Part shown: one piece after another, positions 33,755 to 43,588 of the stretch
Layout of the letters: each line of letters opens with the position of its first letter
Numbering within the stretch: the stretch's first letter is position 1
DNA from: CAUPWF01 sp963515125
Lineage (GTDB): Bacteria; Bacillota; Clostridia; Lachnospirales; Lachnospiraceae
Assembly: GCA_052116865.1 (NCBI GenBank)
Contig: JBQKKG010000005.1
Coordinates: forward strand, 1 to 64,000
DNA length: 64,000 nt
Direction of reading: 5' to 3'
Position numbers and translations under genes: made by a program
Notes under the pieces: generated by a model
Told to the model about the DNA's origin: nothing
Database searches by the model: none
What the model saw: only the letters and a program-made list of their open reading frames with translations

Positions 33755-33817
33755 AAAAAGAATGAGATATACGAAAAATTACAAAGAACTTTGCGAGTTT
33801 GAATAGTAGCAACGAGT

Positions 33818-33853
33818 CTGGGAAGCCGCTAAATAAGCGACTTCCCAGTTTTT
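33818..33853 (+). terminator. Intrinsic terminator
   Basis: CTGGGAAGCCGCT pairs with AGCGACTTCCCAG (one mismatch) around a five-base loop, followed by five T residues. No intact gene directly precedes it. Confidence 0.85.
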
Positions 33854-34144
33854 GCGTCAGCAAAATGTCAGAAGAATTATTGCCACGATAGTATATTATT
33901 AATGATTTGGGGGTGAACATTTAAGAGGATTTAAAAAAAGTGATATAGATATTATGAATAGTATTATATAATTGTTTCTGTAGAATAAATAGTCCTTATT
34001 CTGCAGAATGTAATTTGATTGTGGAATAGAGGAGTTTTTATATACTCATTGGTGCAACTGTCTACGTTTTGTAGGCAGTTTTTTTATATAAATTTCTCTA
34101 CGCGATTTTCTAAAAAATAAAAATTAAAACGTTAAATAAAAAGT
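33854..34144. other. Gene-poor stretch left of the IS30 element
   Basis: No supported gene. It contains the hairpin terminator at 34056-34085. A transcript ending there would have to start in this stretch, so a small RNA is possible, but no clear promoter is seen. Confidence 0.4.
34056..34085 (+). terminator. Intrinsic terminator without an obvious gene
   Basis: AACTGTCTAC pairs with GTAGGCAGTT (one G-U) around a five-base loop, followed by at least five T residues. Confidence 0.75.
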
Positions 34145-35760
34145 TAAATTCGTGATTTAAAAAAATATTGACTTTACAATACTTAATTCACTTTTTTTAG
34201 GTTTACGGTTATAAAAATAGAGCTATAATGCCCTTACAGGAGCCTGCTTTCATGTGTGCAAGCATGATAAACAGGCATCTGGAAAAGTGTGCAAGACTTA
34301 ATTCCACATACCTTTTTTTGTGTAGGATTAAATTCGGCAGTGGATTCCGTCTTGATTATAATTCTATTTTTTTAATAACGAAGGTTTTAAAGATACCATA
34401 TCAGGTTGGATTTCTTTCAACTTGAGTAACTTATGTAACCGGTTATTTAAAAGAAGCTCAGACAGCCTGAATGGAGTGCAACCGTTAAGGCTATCTCTTG
34501 CTTCACTGTTGATATGATTCATAAGTTTTGTCGCATCTGCCTAGCTATACGGATCAAGGCTTTGTCCCTTCGGAATAACATATCGAATATATTCATGATT
34601 TCGTTCAAGCATGCCTTTCTGCCAGGATGCATTGGGATTGCAGTAGAATACTTTAGTTCGAATTTCTCCATTTATGTCGCATTCTATACGTGCAGGAAAT
34701 TGAAATTCTGTTCCATTGTCAGTCAGAATAACTGGAAACAGTTCCTTGAAAATCTCTATTCCGAGTAGGTCATTCAGTGTATCGAAAATTTCAATGACAT
34801 GGTCTTGTGTTTTTTCTTCTAGCACGAAGATCAACATAAGAGAACAGTTTCGAAAGAGTATAGTCATAAAAGCCTGTGTACTGTTATCTCGTCCACCCTC
34901 TACGGTATCAAGTTCAACTACTGGTATATCTGGGTGAACTTTTAAATACTTTTGAAAATCTTCATAGGTACGTCCAATGCGGAATTCCTTCGCTGCCAGA
35001 CTGACCCTTGTTCCTGTTTTTCGGGGTTTGCATTTATAACGCACCTTTCTTCTCATATCAATATTTCTTGCGGTGAATACACCTTGATCGATGTAATTGT
35101 ATAAGGTCTTACGGCTACAGGGAATTTCATGACCATGGAATGCATAAATGTGTGCCAGTGACTGACCATTCTTTAATAATGGAGATATTAAATCATCAAG
35201 AATAGCGATATCAGCAGGATCCTGATTAATACCACTGCGACAGGATACAAGTAGTTCCTGGGAAACTGTATCCGCAGTCTGCGCGATATAAAAAGCCTTG
35301 TTTTTGTTGCAAGTCCTGGTTTTGGCACAGTTATTGCAAACATAGGGAGCTTTAGAAATAGAGGGACATTGAGGCTCAATATATTCAGGACAACGAGTAA
35401 TGCACGTAGGAAGTTGTAAATTGGTGTTAAAACAGTATTTACAGACTTTTACGCAATCAGGTTTTTCACAGAGAAAACGTAAAGAACATTCTTTAAACCT
35501 GGCACAACGAAGAGAATGTCTAGGATCAACTTCATGCTTTTGAAATGACCGGTATTTTTTGATTTCCTTTGCAATAGTAGCAAATGATAACCCATCGTTT
35601 AATCCTTTTTCAATATGAATACGTAGGCTGATTGTAAGGTGTTTTTGATCATATTCTTTTTTCTTAGACATATTATTATCCTCCTTGAATGGAGGAATCC
35701 ACTAACCAATACAACCATACCAAATATTGTGTAAGACTAAAATCGCCAGACACGAATTTA
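34145..35760 (-). mobile_element. IS30-family insertion sequence
   Basis: A 10-bp inverted repeat TAAATTCGTG stands at both ends (34145-34154 and complement at 35751-35760), enclosing a single transposase gene on the minus strand. The total of 1616 bp is somewhat long for IS30 because about 220 bases of non-coding DNA follow the gene. No clear target duplication was found. Confidence 0.65.
34364..35671 (-). pseudogene. IS30-family transposase with an in-frame TAG
   Basis: The N-terminal helix-turn-helix (IHIEKGLNDGLSFATIAKEI), a cysteine-rich zinc region, then the DDE core: VVELDTVEGGRDNSTQAF, ILTDNGTEFQFP, and the Glu region NASWQKGMLERNHEYIRYVIP. At 34541-34543 a TAG interrupts the frame after SLDPYS, and the same frame continues ADATKLMNHINSEARDSLN, GCTPFRLSELLLNN to a TAG at 34364-34366. 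That tail is the normal IS30 C-terminus, where the broken position is usually Gln (CAG would become TAG by one change). All three catalytic residues precede the stop, so partial activity cannot be excluded. AAGGAGGA precedes the ATG. Confidence 0.8.
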
Positions 35761-35814
35761 CATGGTGAAATAAGAATTAAACTTTACATTTTACCCCATT
35801 TTTTAAAAAGGTGA

Positions 35815-35845
35815 TTGACTATAACGTTACGTAATAGTGTATGGT
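35815..35845 (+). promoter_or_regulatory. MerR-type promoter and operator
   Basis: TTGACT (35815-35820) and TATGGT (35840-35845) are separated by 19 bases, the long spacer typical of MerR-activated promoters. The spacer holds a dyad ACTATAACG-TTA-CGTAATAGT (one mismatch) at 35818-35838. The MerR gene is second in the operon it would control. Confidence 0.7.
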
Positions 35846-35895
35846 ATAATTGTGGTTCGAACACAACACTAAAAATATGAAACGAGGAATTGATT

Positions 35896-36804
35896 ATGAA
35901 TATAAAAGCAATCCGATCTGATGAAATTTACAGAAAAATGGTGACCGCAACAAATGAAGAAAAAGAAGACATTTACCGCCACGAGCTAATGAAGCCATTT
36001 GAATATAAGTGGAAATGTATAGGTATTCCATTGAAAGCCGATTCCGTTGGTGGATATGATGTGGTTTCTGCTACCGGAATGAGTGGCGATTATGCACTGT
36101 CCCAAATCAAAAGTGAACGCCTTGCGGAAATTGAGCAAATCAGTGACAATGTCTTTTGGAGCAACTGTGAAAATAGTATCCGAAACACGCTGGAGGGGTT
36201 TGAGGCTCACGGGATTGCCTTACCGACACAGAATTATGTTTTCACTGTTATACTAAATAATCCACAAAATCCGATGTCTGAAATGACAGGTGATTATTGT
36301 GGCGACGGAGGTATTCCTGGATATATTATCGGGACAATTATCCCCAATGAAAAATCGCTGGAAATGTTGCCTATTGCTCTAGCACATGAAGCAAATCATA
36401 ATGTGCGTTGGCAATTTATGCAGTGGAGTTCAAATATTACCCTGGCAGATATGATTGTTTCAGAGGGACTTGCGGAGAATTTTGCTGCTTCTATGTTTGG
36501 AGAAAATAAAATAGGAAAATGGGTAACTGAAACAAGCTCCGAAACGCTTCAAACTGTTGTTAAACCAATGGTTAAAGCAAACTTAATGGAGTCGGACTTC
36601 AATAAGCTGTCGTCTTTCCTTTACGGAGATAAAATTATGGCTATACGTGGCGGAGCTCCAGTTAATATGCCTTATTGTGGTGGGTATGCCTGCGGTTATG
36701 CACTCATTGAGCATTATTTGAAAAAGACAGGTAAATCAATTTATGAGGCGACTGTTACATCTACCGCGGACATTTTAGAAGAAACGAAGGATTTTTGGAG
36801 TTGA
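35896..36804 (+). CDS. DUF2268 predicted zinc protease
   Basis: A 302-residue protein of the DUF2268 group, predicted Zn-dependent proteases. The metal motif is ALAHEANHNVRWQ (H-E-x2-H), and a downstream acidic motif VSEGLAENFAAS supplies the likely third ligand. GDYCGDGGIPGYIIG is another family segment. No signal peptide is visible, so it is probably cytoplasmic. GAGGAA is six bases before the ATG. The 3' end overlaps the MerR-type gene by four bases, so the two are translated together from the MerR-type promoter; expression probably responds to a compound sensed by that regulator. Confidence 0.8.
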   Translation: MNIKAIRSDEIYRKMVTATNEEKEDIYRHELMKPFEYKWKCIGIPLKADSVGGYDVVSATGMSGDYALSQIKSERLAEIEQISDNVFWSNCENSIRNTLEGFEAHGIALPTQNYVFTVILNNPQNPMSEMTGDYCGDGGIPGYIIGTIIPNEKSLEMLPIALAHEANHNVRWQFMQWSSNITLADMIVSEGLAENFAASMFGENKIGKWVTETSSETLQTVVKPMVKANLMESDFNKLSSFLYGDKIMAIRGGAPVNMPYCGGYACGYALIEHYLKKTGKSIYEATVTSTADILEETKDFWS

Positions 36805-37531
36805 AAATAAATGAGGTAGCAAAACTTACAGGTGTTACAGCACGAACTTTGCACTACTATGATGAGATTGGCTTATTAAAGCCAGATGAAATCACAGGGG
36901 CAGGTTATCGTCTTTACGACAACACTACACTGGAAATTCTGCAGCAGATTTTGTTTTTTAGAGAATTGGATTTCTCTCTAAAGGATATAAAAGAAATTAT
37001 GACTAATCCACGATATGATAAAGAAGAAGCTTTAAGCAAACAAAGAAATTTACTTTTGAAAAAACGAAAGCATATAGATAATTTAATAAGTCTTGTGGAC
37101 AATACACTAAGAGGGGACATCGATATGAGTTTTAAGCAATTTGAAATGACTGAATTTGAAGCCGCTAAAAAAAGTATGCAACTGGGGTAAAGAAACGCTG
37201 GGGTAATACCGTAGCTTACACCGAAAATGAGAAAAAAACAGACAGCTATGATACTGCCCAGTGGAAAATGTTATCTGGTGAGGGTGAAGCAATTTTACAA
37301 GAGTTTGGCGAAAATCGTGTTATTCAGCCTGATAGCAAGGAAGCACAGGCACTTGTAAAAAAATGGCAGGATTATATTACTGCTAATTTCTATAATTGTA
37401 CAAAAGAGATTTTGTCCTGCCTGGGTCTGATGTATGTGGGTGACAATCGTTTTACGCAAAATATAGACCAAAATGGAGAGGGAACAGCAGCGTTTATGTC
37501 TGCCGCAATTGAAATCTATTGTAGAAAATGA
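36801..37531 (+). pseudogene. TipA-type MerR regulator with a one-base frameshift
   Basis: The N-terminal MerR domain (INEVAKLTGVTARTLHYYDE, GAGYRLYDNTTLEILQQI) is intact through residue about 125. At a run of seven A (37167-37173) the frame changes. With one more A it reads AAKKKYATGVKKRWGNTVAY and on into a TipAS drug-sensing domain (KMLSGEGEAILQEFGENRV, EILSCLGLMYVGDNRF, AFMSAAIEIYCRK). As written, the protein stops after about 130 residues and lacks the sensor. The homopolymer makes sequencing error, slippage or phase variation all possible. TTG at 36801 (KINEVAK) is the better start; 36795 is an alternative. Confidence 0.8.
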
Positions 37532-37928
37532 GCAAACAACTAAGCTCTTGCAAACGCTAAAATTATACAGTATTATAAACATGATTAGAAAATACAAAAT
37601 ATACTCCAAAAAGAAAGCACAGAACATAATATATAGTACTAACTATCGAGCTCAAATATGCTCTGTAATGAGTTTCACACCATTTTCCCGGGAATGATAG
37701 TGGAAATAAAAATTAAAATTAAATAAGAAAATTACAAGCGGGAGGGATTGCTAAGTATGTAGAAATGCATAGCAATTACTCCTATTTTAGATTGTAACAA
37801 AATAATTATTAAAAAAAAGTACAGAAAAAATTAAGAATACTGCGTTATAATAAAAAAATATATAAATTATAAAAATCCAAATAGAGTAGCATTCTATTTA
37901 CAATTAAGTGCAGTATAGGAGAAGAAAT
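37532..37928. other. AT-rich intergenic region
   Basis: No supported gene in about 400 bases. Near 37846-37851 there is a TATAAT that could serve the O-acyltransferase operon, but no convincing -35 is seen. Confidence 0.5.
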
Positions 37929-39518
37929 ATGGCGTACCATACTAATGTATATCTTTTTTTATTTTTGCCGTGTGTACTTTTGCTTTATAGTATTGTTCCC
38001 CAAAGAAAAAGATGGTATGTTCTTTTGGGTGCAAGTTACTTGTTCTTTTACTTTATTAGTGGGAAATTAGTGCTATATTTGATAGGAACAACAATATTTA
38101 CTCACTATATAAGTATTCGAATTGCCAATGTAAAAGCACAATATCAGGCAGAAATAATGCAGATTTCAAAAGAACAAAAAACTCAGACGAAAGAAAAAAA
38201 TAAGAAAGTTCAAAAAAATATTTTATTATTTGGAATTATAACTCTTTTAAGTATTCTTGTGTATTTTAAATACTCTCTCTTTTTCTTTCATAATTTAGCA
38301 AAACTATTACCATTCTCAGACAGCAATATGTTCATCCAGCCTCAGCAACTCATAGTACCGATTGGAATCTCATTTTATACATTGCAAGCAATTGGGTATA
38401 TGGTCGATGTATATTGGGGAAAAGTAGCACCAGAACCCAACTTAGGAAAACTGACTTTATTTTTAGGCTTTTTTCCAGAAGTCATGCAAGGACCCATTTG
38501 TCAATATTCTGATACTGCTGAGTCGGTATGGAAGTGTGATTCTTTAAAAAAGAAAAATCTTTCCATGGGGACTTTAAGAATCCTTTGGGGACTTTTTAAA
38601 AAACTAATTATTGCAGATAGACTAAATACGCTGGTTGCATCTATTTTTAATCAGTATGAGAGTTATAATGGAGTTTTTATAATCATTGCGGCAATAGCCT
38701 ATACAATACAATTATATATGGAATTTTCTGGTTGTATGGATATTGTAATAGGAAGTGGAAATTTATTTGGTATTCATTTACCAGAAAATTTTCGACAACC
38801 ATTTGTTTCACGAAATGCTGCAGAATTTTGGAGAAGATGGCACATCACATTAGGGAGTTGGTTTAAAACCTATATATTTTATCCGATTTCTGTTTCTAAA
38901 GTAATGAAGAAATGGAATAAGTTTGGAAAACAAAAATTCGGAAAATATATCACCAATATAGGGTCCTCTGCTTCGGCGTTATTTCCAATATGGTTATGCA
39001 ATGGGTTATGGCATGGACCAAGATGGAGCTACATATTCTATGGCATGTACTATTTTACAATCATAATGTTGGGTACGATATTTAAGCCTATTAGAGACCA
39101 ATGGATTCATTTTTTTAAGATTAATGAGGATTCTACATGGTTTAAGATTACACAAATACTCAAAACATGGGTGATTATTATCACAGGTGAATTATTCTTT
39201 CGAGCAAATGGACTGAGAGCTGGGGTGACAATGTTTTTAAGCATTTTCCGCGAATTTAGTTTGGAACCAATTTGGAATGGATCATTACTGTCACTAGGAC
39301 TCGACAAAGCAGATTTCATAATTATTATTACAAGTTGCTTTGTGGTCGCAGTAGTTGACCTATTAAAAGAATACAAGAATATGAACATTTTAACTTGGGA
39401 AAGAAATAAATATACAATTCAATGGTGTGCTTATTACGCTTTAATCTTTTCTATTATTATATTTGGTGCATATGGGGTGGGGTATCAGAAGGTAGAATTA
39501 ATATATGCAGGATTTTGA
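37929..39518 (+). CDS. MBOAT-family O-acyltransferase
   Basis: A 529-residue polytopic membrane protein of the AlgI/DltB type, which passes acyl (usually acetyl) groups across the membrane to a surface polymer. Family segments include IVPIGISFYTLQAIGYMVDV, FFPEVMQGPI, QLYMEFSGCMDIVIGSG, FRQPFVSRNAAEFWRRWHIT and WLCNGLWHGPRWSYIFYG; the last two hold the conserved Asn and catalytic His. About ten to twelve helices. A charged loop lies near residue 70-95. AGGAG is seven bases before the ATG. The SGNH-type gene follows eight bases later, the standard partner in polysaccharide O-acetylation. Which polymer is modified cannot be told. Confidence 0.9.
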   Translation: MAYHTNVYLFLFLPCVLLLYSIVPQRKRWYVLLGASYLFFYFISGKLVLYLIGTTIFTHYISIRIANVKAQYQAEIMQISKEQKTQTKEKNKKVQKNILLFGIITLLSILVYFKYSLFFFHNLAKLLPFSDSNMFIQPQQLIVPIGISFYTLQAIGYMVDVYWGKVAPEPNLGKLTLFLGFFPEVMQGPICQYSDTAESVWKCDSLKKKNLSMGTLRILWGLFKKLIIADRLNTLVASIFNQYESYNGVFIIIAAIAYTIQLYMEFSGCMDIVIGSGNLFGIHLPENFRQPFVSRNAAEFWRRWHITLGSWFKTYIFYPISVSKVMKKWNKFGKQKFGKYITNIGSSASALFPIWLCNGLWHGPRWSYIFYGMYYFTIIMLGTIFKPIRDQWIHFFKINEDSTWFKITQILKTWVIIITGELFFRANGLRAGVTMFLSIFREFSLEPIWNGSLLSLGLDKADFIIIITSCFVVAVVDLLKEYKNMNILTWERNKYTIQWCAYYALIFSIIIFGAYGVGYQKVELIYAGF

Positions 39519-39526
39519 GGTGAAAG

Positions 39527-40516
39527 ATGAAGCAATTAGGGAAAAAAATAATATTTATTGTTGTACTATGTAGTATTCTAATTGCACTATCCGTAGTGTT
39601 TTATTGGAAGGGCAGTGAAAATCTGAGTAAGATACCAGTACGTATCCGGCCGTTTTTAGGAATACAAAAGGAAAAAGAGAATAGTATTGATATTGTGATT
39701 TTAGGAGATAGTGAAAGTTTAACGTCCATTTCGCCGTTAGAATTATGGCAAGTAAATGGTACCACCTCCTATGTATGTGGACAATCAGGGCAGAAAATAC
39801 AGGAAACATATTATATGCTAAAAACTGCCCTGAAAAATCAAACCCCCCAATTAGTAATACTGGAGACGAATACGTTATTTCGTTATCAGAATTCCATGGA
39901 TCAATTTAAAACATCGTTAGATGAAATGACTAATTACTATTTTCCTATATTCCGCTATCATGATTATTGGAAATGGTTATTTCGTAAAGAAGAATACCAC
40001 CACAATATAGATTATAAAGGATTTAAAATGAAGGAGCATGTTGATTCGTATAATGGGGATGCATACATGATAGAAACGGATGTGAAACAAGACATTTCTC
40101 CTTTTGTAAAATTGTATCTGGAAAAAATATTGAAAGAATGTAAGAAAAAGAATATAGAGCTAATCCTACTCAGTACTCCGTCACCAGTGAATTATAACTA
40201 CCAAAAACATAATGCTTTAGAACAATATGCGAAACATAAAAATTTGAAATATCTAGATTTAAATTTAAAGGTAGAAGAAGTAGGGGTTGATTGGAAGACC
40301 GATACACTGGATAAAGGCGATCACTTAAATATTTCTGGTGCTCAAAAAGTAACAAAATATCTAGGGAAATATCTAGAAAATCAATATGATTTAAAGGATC
40401 ATAGATTAGATAGGAATTATAAGGAATGGAATACGAATTCGATTGCGTATGAAAAATTCATCGCAGAGAAATTAGAACATATTAGAAGTACGGATAGAAA
40501 ACAATCTAAAAAATAA
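39527..40516 (+). CDS. SGNH-like extracytoplasmic acyltransferase/esterase
   Basis: A 329-residue protein with one N-terminal membrane anchor (residues about 8-28) and an extracellular SGNH-hydrolase-like domain. Block I is IVILGDSESLTSISP, with the nucleophile Ser in GDSES. Block V is DKGDHLNISGAQKV, with the Asp/His pair. Together with the preceding MBOAT protein it would complete transfer of acyl groups to a cell-surface polymer (compare DltD and AlgX/AlgJ-type partners). It is the second gene of a two-gene operon, with GAGGTGAAAG as ribosome site. The C-terminus is lysine-rich. Confidence 0.8.
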   Translation: MKQLGKKIIFIVVLCSILIALSVVFYWKGSENLSKIPVRIRPFLGIQKEKENSIDIVILGDSESLTSISPLELWQVNGTTSYVCGQSGQKIQETYYMLKTALKNQTPQLVILETNTLFRYQNSMDQFKTSLDEMTNYYFPIFRYHDYWKWLFRKEEYHHNIDYKGFKMKEHVDSYNGDAYMIETDVKQDISPFVKLYLEKILKECKKKNIELILLSTPSPVNYNYQKHNALEQYAKHKNLKYLDLNLKVEEVGVDWKTDTLDKGDHLNISGAQKVTKYLGKYLENQYDLKDHRLDRNYKEWNTNSIAYEKFIAEKLEHIRSTDRKQSKK

Positions 40517-40820
40517 AATTTCGACTTTTTCCGGCCTCAAAAGAAAAGAAATACCGATAGATTCTTTAAAGGTAATTTAAGCAGAGTATCTTCGTGGTGC
40601 TCAAAAATAAATAGTAAGGCGGCAACTAGATAGTCAGTAGCAACGTGATTGAAAGAAAACCCAATCTTTTCTTCAGGTTATCTTCAACCAGATTATTACA
40701 GAGAAACGTGATTCTTTTAACAAAAAATTCATTAGATTAACTTATGATATTAGTTTTTTCTGACGATAGAAACTATGCATACTTTAATTTACCAACCTAT
40801 TTACAAAGGAGGAGAAGGAC
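40517..40820. other. Intergenic region before the chemoreceptor
   Basis: Nothing coding seen in about 300 bases. No clear terminator hairpin with T-run after the SGNH gene was found. Confidence 0.5.
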
Positions 40821-42500
40821 TTGAAAAAAGCAATGAAACAATCTGTTTTAGTCACAATTTTAAATGCGGCTTCAATTGTATTACTGATTATTGTAATGAT
40901 TATGGCACTGTTAATTGTACGAACTAGTGGGATAACAAAAAAGGCGAATAAAGATAGAAGAGACTTAACTTATAACGCAAATTTATTTATGAATGGATCT
41001 GCTTTACTTACTAATGAGGTGAGGGCTTATGCGGCAACAGGAGATTCAACACATTATGATAACTATTTAAAAGAAGTAAATGAAACAAAAAGTAGAGATA
41101 TGGGTGTCGAAAAGATGCAAGAGATAGGCATTACTTCGGAGGAACAAGCAAAGATTGATGAGATGTCAGAATTGTCGAATAAGCTTGTGCCTTTAGAAAG
41201 TGCGGCTATGGAAAGTGTTTCTGCGGGTAATCTGACACGTGCGAGGGAAGAGGTTTTTGGGTCTGCATATGAATCGGAGATTACGAAGATTTCTACATTA
41301 AAAAAAGAATTTTTGGATATGCTGGATACAAGAATGGATCAAGAAGTAAAGGTGGCTGAGAGAAATCAATTATTTCAAATTATTCTGACTGTCATCATGG
41401 TTGTTTTAGTCATTCTATTACAGATTGTTACTGGGTTTGTCATGCGAAGGAGAGTCATCAAGCCAATTATTGCCATACAGGATGAAATGGTTGAAATATC
41501 AAATGGAAATTTATCATCGCAGTTTGATTTGGTACCGGATACTTCTGAAATTGGTATGTTGGTCTATACAATTCTTCAAACAAAGAAAACACTACAATTA
41601 TATATTGGTGATATTTCAAGTAAATTGGATCAAATGGCAAATGGCGATATGACACCAACGGTGGACATTGATTACATAGGAGATTTTTTACCGATTAAAC
41701 TTTCGATGATAAAAATTTTGGAATCTATAAATCATACATTGAACGCTATTACAACTTCTGCAGAACAAGTATCTTCGGGCTCTGAACAGGTAGCTTCAGG
41801 TGCACAGGCACTTTCTCAGGGGACAACAGAACAGGCATCGTCCATTGAAGAACTTGCAGCGACAATCAATGAGATATCTATGCAAGTACAAGAAACTGCA
41901 ACCAATGCAGATGAAGCAAATCAAAAGACAATTACGGTCCATGAAGAAGCAGCAATGGGAAATGCTAGAATGCAAGAAATGCTAGAGGCAATGGGAAATA
42001 TCAATGAGAGCTCTAGTGAAATTGGAAAAATAATAAAGACTATAGAGGACATTGCATTTCAAACCAATATACTTGCATTAAATGCTGCAGTTGAGGCAGC
42101 ACGCGCTGGTGCAGCAGGTAAAGGGTTTGCAGTAGTAGCAGATGAAGTTAGAAATCTTGCGTCAAAATCTTCGGAAGCATCTAAAAATACAACTGCTTTG
42201 ATTGCAACTTCGTTGAATGCGGTGGAAAACGGCACTAGAATTGCGGATGAAACAGCAACTGCACTTCATGCGGTAGTGGAAGGGGTTACTGAGGTAGCGC
42301 AAACCATTGATAAAATTTCCATGGCAACAAGAGAACAGGCGCAGTCAGTGAATCAGGTTACAATAGGTACAGAGCAAATTTCCAGTGTAGTGCAGACAAA
42401 TAGTGCGACTGCCGAAGAGAGTGCGGCTGCCAGTGAAGAGCTGAGTGGACAAGCGCAAATGTTGAAGGAACTTGTGGAACAATTCCAATTGAAAAAGTAA
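40821..42500 (+). CDS. Methyl-accepting chemotaxis protein
   Basis: A 559-residue chemoreceptor. TM1 (about 9-31), an extracellular four-helix-bundle sensor of about 150 residues with NLFMNGSALLTNEVRAYAAT, TM2 (about 186-209), HAMP (RRRVIKPIIAIQDEMVEISN), a second HAMP-like repeat (LDQMANGDMTPTVD), then the signalling coiled coil. Its hairpin tip EDIAFQTNILALNAAVEAAR followed by GKGFAVVADEVRNLASKS contacts CheA and CheW. Glu/Gln pairs along the helices are methylation sites. The start is TTG with AGGAGG eight bases upstream; the next ATG (codon 5) has none. Its ligand is unknown. Confidence 0.93.
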   Translation: MKKAMKQSVLVTILNAASIVLLIIVMIMALLIVRTSGITKKANKDRRDLTYNANLFMNGSALLTNEVRAYAATGDSTHYDNYLKEVNETKSRDMGVEKMQEIGITSEEQAKIDEMSELSNKLVPLESAAMESVSAGNLTRAREEVFGSAYESEITKISTLKKEFLDMLDTRMDQEVKVAERNQLFQIILTVIMVVLVILLQIVTGFVMRRRVIKPIIAIQDEMVEISNGNLSSQFDLVPDTSEIGMLVYTILQTKKTLQLYIGDISSKLDQMANGDMTPTVDIDYIGDFLPIKLSMIKILESINHTLNAITTSAEQVSSGSEQVASGAQALSQGTTEQASSIEELAATINEISMQVQETATNADEANQKTITVHEEAAMGNARMQEMLEAMGNINESSSEIGKIIKTIEDIAFQTNILALNAAVEAARAGAAGKGFAVVADEVRNLASKSSEASKNTTALIATSLNAVENGTRIADETATALHAVVEGVTEVAQTIDKISMATREQAQSVNQVTIGTEQISSVVQTNSATAEESAAASEELSGQAQMLKELVEQFQLKK

Positions 42501-42550
42501 TTGGAAGGAATGACGATACAAGAAAGGGAAATGCCATACTAGTAACTACC

Positions 42551-42579
42551 TTGACTTATATGATGGTTAATGGTAGACT
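42551..42579 (+). promoter_or_regulatory. Sigma-A-type promoter
   Basis: TTGACT and TAGACT with a 17-base spacer, about 115 bases upstream of the next gene. Between them lies a hairpin-rich leader with AAGAAC/GTTCTT arms followed by eight or more T residues (about 42600-42668), which could act as terminator for the receptor gene or as an attenuator for the next one. Confidence 0.55.
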
Positions 42580-42696
42580 ATATGTAATTGAAAAGGAAAA
42601 GAACCGTCTTTTTAAAGAAGGGCTTTTGGTATCATGCTATGAGCATGCTATGGAAAGTTCTTCTTTTTTTTGCATAGAAGATAAAAGGAGGAAGCA

Positions 42697-43464
42697 ATGA
42701 ATTTAATTGGAAAGAGAGTAACACATACAAAATATGGCACCGGAAAGATAATTGCAGTGTACAAAAATAAGATGGAAGTTGACTTCACATCCGTTGTAAA
42801 ACCGTTTCTTTATCCAGGTTCCTTTGAAAAACATTTTACGATAGAAGACAAGCAAGCAAAAAAATTTATTCACGAAAGAATAGAGGAAATAAATAATACT
42901 AAAATGTTAGAAAAGCAAAAGAGAGAAAAAGAAATACATCTTCGTACTTATGCAAGGAAAGCGAAAATTAAGGTAAATTCACATGCGGTTTTTGCTGTAG
43001 AGGAAGATAATATAGAAGAAATCTTAGGGGAGTGGGCTGTATTTTCAGGGAATTATAGAAGCGGAAAAGCAAAGGGAAAGCCAAGAATTCCTAAAAATCT
43101 GCATATGAATTCTGCCTGTTTATTAACCACTAAGCCAAAAGAAGGGAATGAAGAAGAGCGAATAGTAAGAGGGTTATTCATGGTAAAGGAGGATTTTAAA
43201 GGAGCGGATTGCGAAACTGGAATTGTTCCGGCACATAAAAATCATAGAATTATGTGGGAACTAGAGCGAGAAACATTGTGGTTTTGGAATTATTTCTCGA
43301 AAGATTCCAGATTAGAAAAATGGGGGAACTCTGAAATGAAATATTTACCAAATATAATAATAAAGAAAATATTAGAACATATGATTGCACTTACTACCAA
43401 GGATGAAAAACAAAAGGAAATATTGGAGTTTTATGATTATTATTGTCAAATAAATCATATGTAA
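42697..43464 (+). CDS. Hypothetical protein
   Basis: A 255-residue soluble protein that I cannot assign. The first 60 residues (LIGKRVTHTKYGTGKIIAVY, KMEVDFTSVVKPFLYPGSFE) look like a small beta-barrel of the CarD/Tudor type in which G-x-G-x-I is common. A lysine-rich linker follows, then a globular half with WAVFSGNYRSGKAKGKPR, VRGLFMVKEDFKGADCETG, and an aromatic stretch ETLWFWNYFSKDSR. The RSGKAKGKPRIPKN patch is strongly basic. AAAGGAGG precedes the ATG. It could bind nucleic acid, but this is only suggested by charge. Confidence 0.6.
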   Translation: MNLIGKRVTHTKYGTGKIIAVYKNKMEVDFTSVVKPFLYPGSFEKHFTIEDKQAKKFIHERIEEINNTKMLEKQKREKEIHLRTYARKAKIKVNSHAVFAVEEDNIEEILGEWAVFSGNYRSGKAKGKPRIPKNLHMNSACLLTTKPKEGNEEERIVRGLFMVKEDFKGADCETGIVPAHKNHRIMWELERETLWFWNYFSKDSRLEKWGNSEMKYLPNIIIKKILEHMIALTTKDEKQKEILEFYDYYCQINHM

Positions 43465-43588
43465 CTGAAAAATCCGTCTTTTTATTAAGGGAGGTGATTC
43501 TTATGGATGTTTGTACCAAGACCGTATGGTCTAAATTAAGGATAAACTTACTTCTATAAAATCTAGAAATAAAACGGAGGATATTACA

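Noticed and set aside
34228..34425. 65-codon plus-strand frame left of the IS30 transposase
   Set aside because: It lies inside the IS30 non-coding end and antisense to the transposase tail, with no ribosome site.
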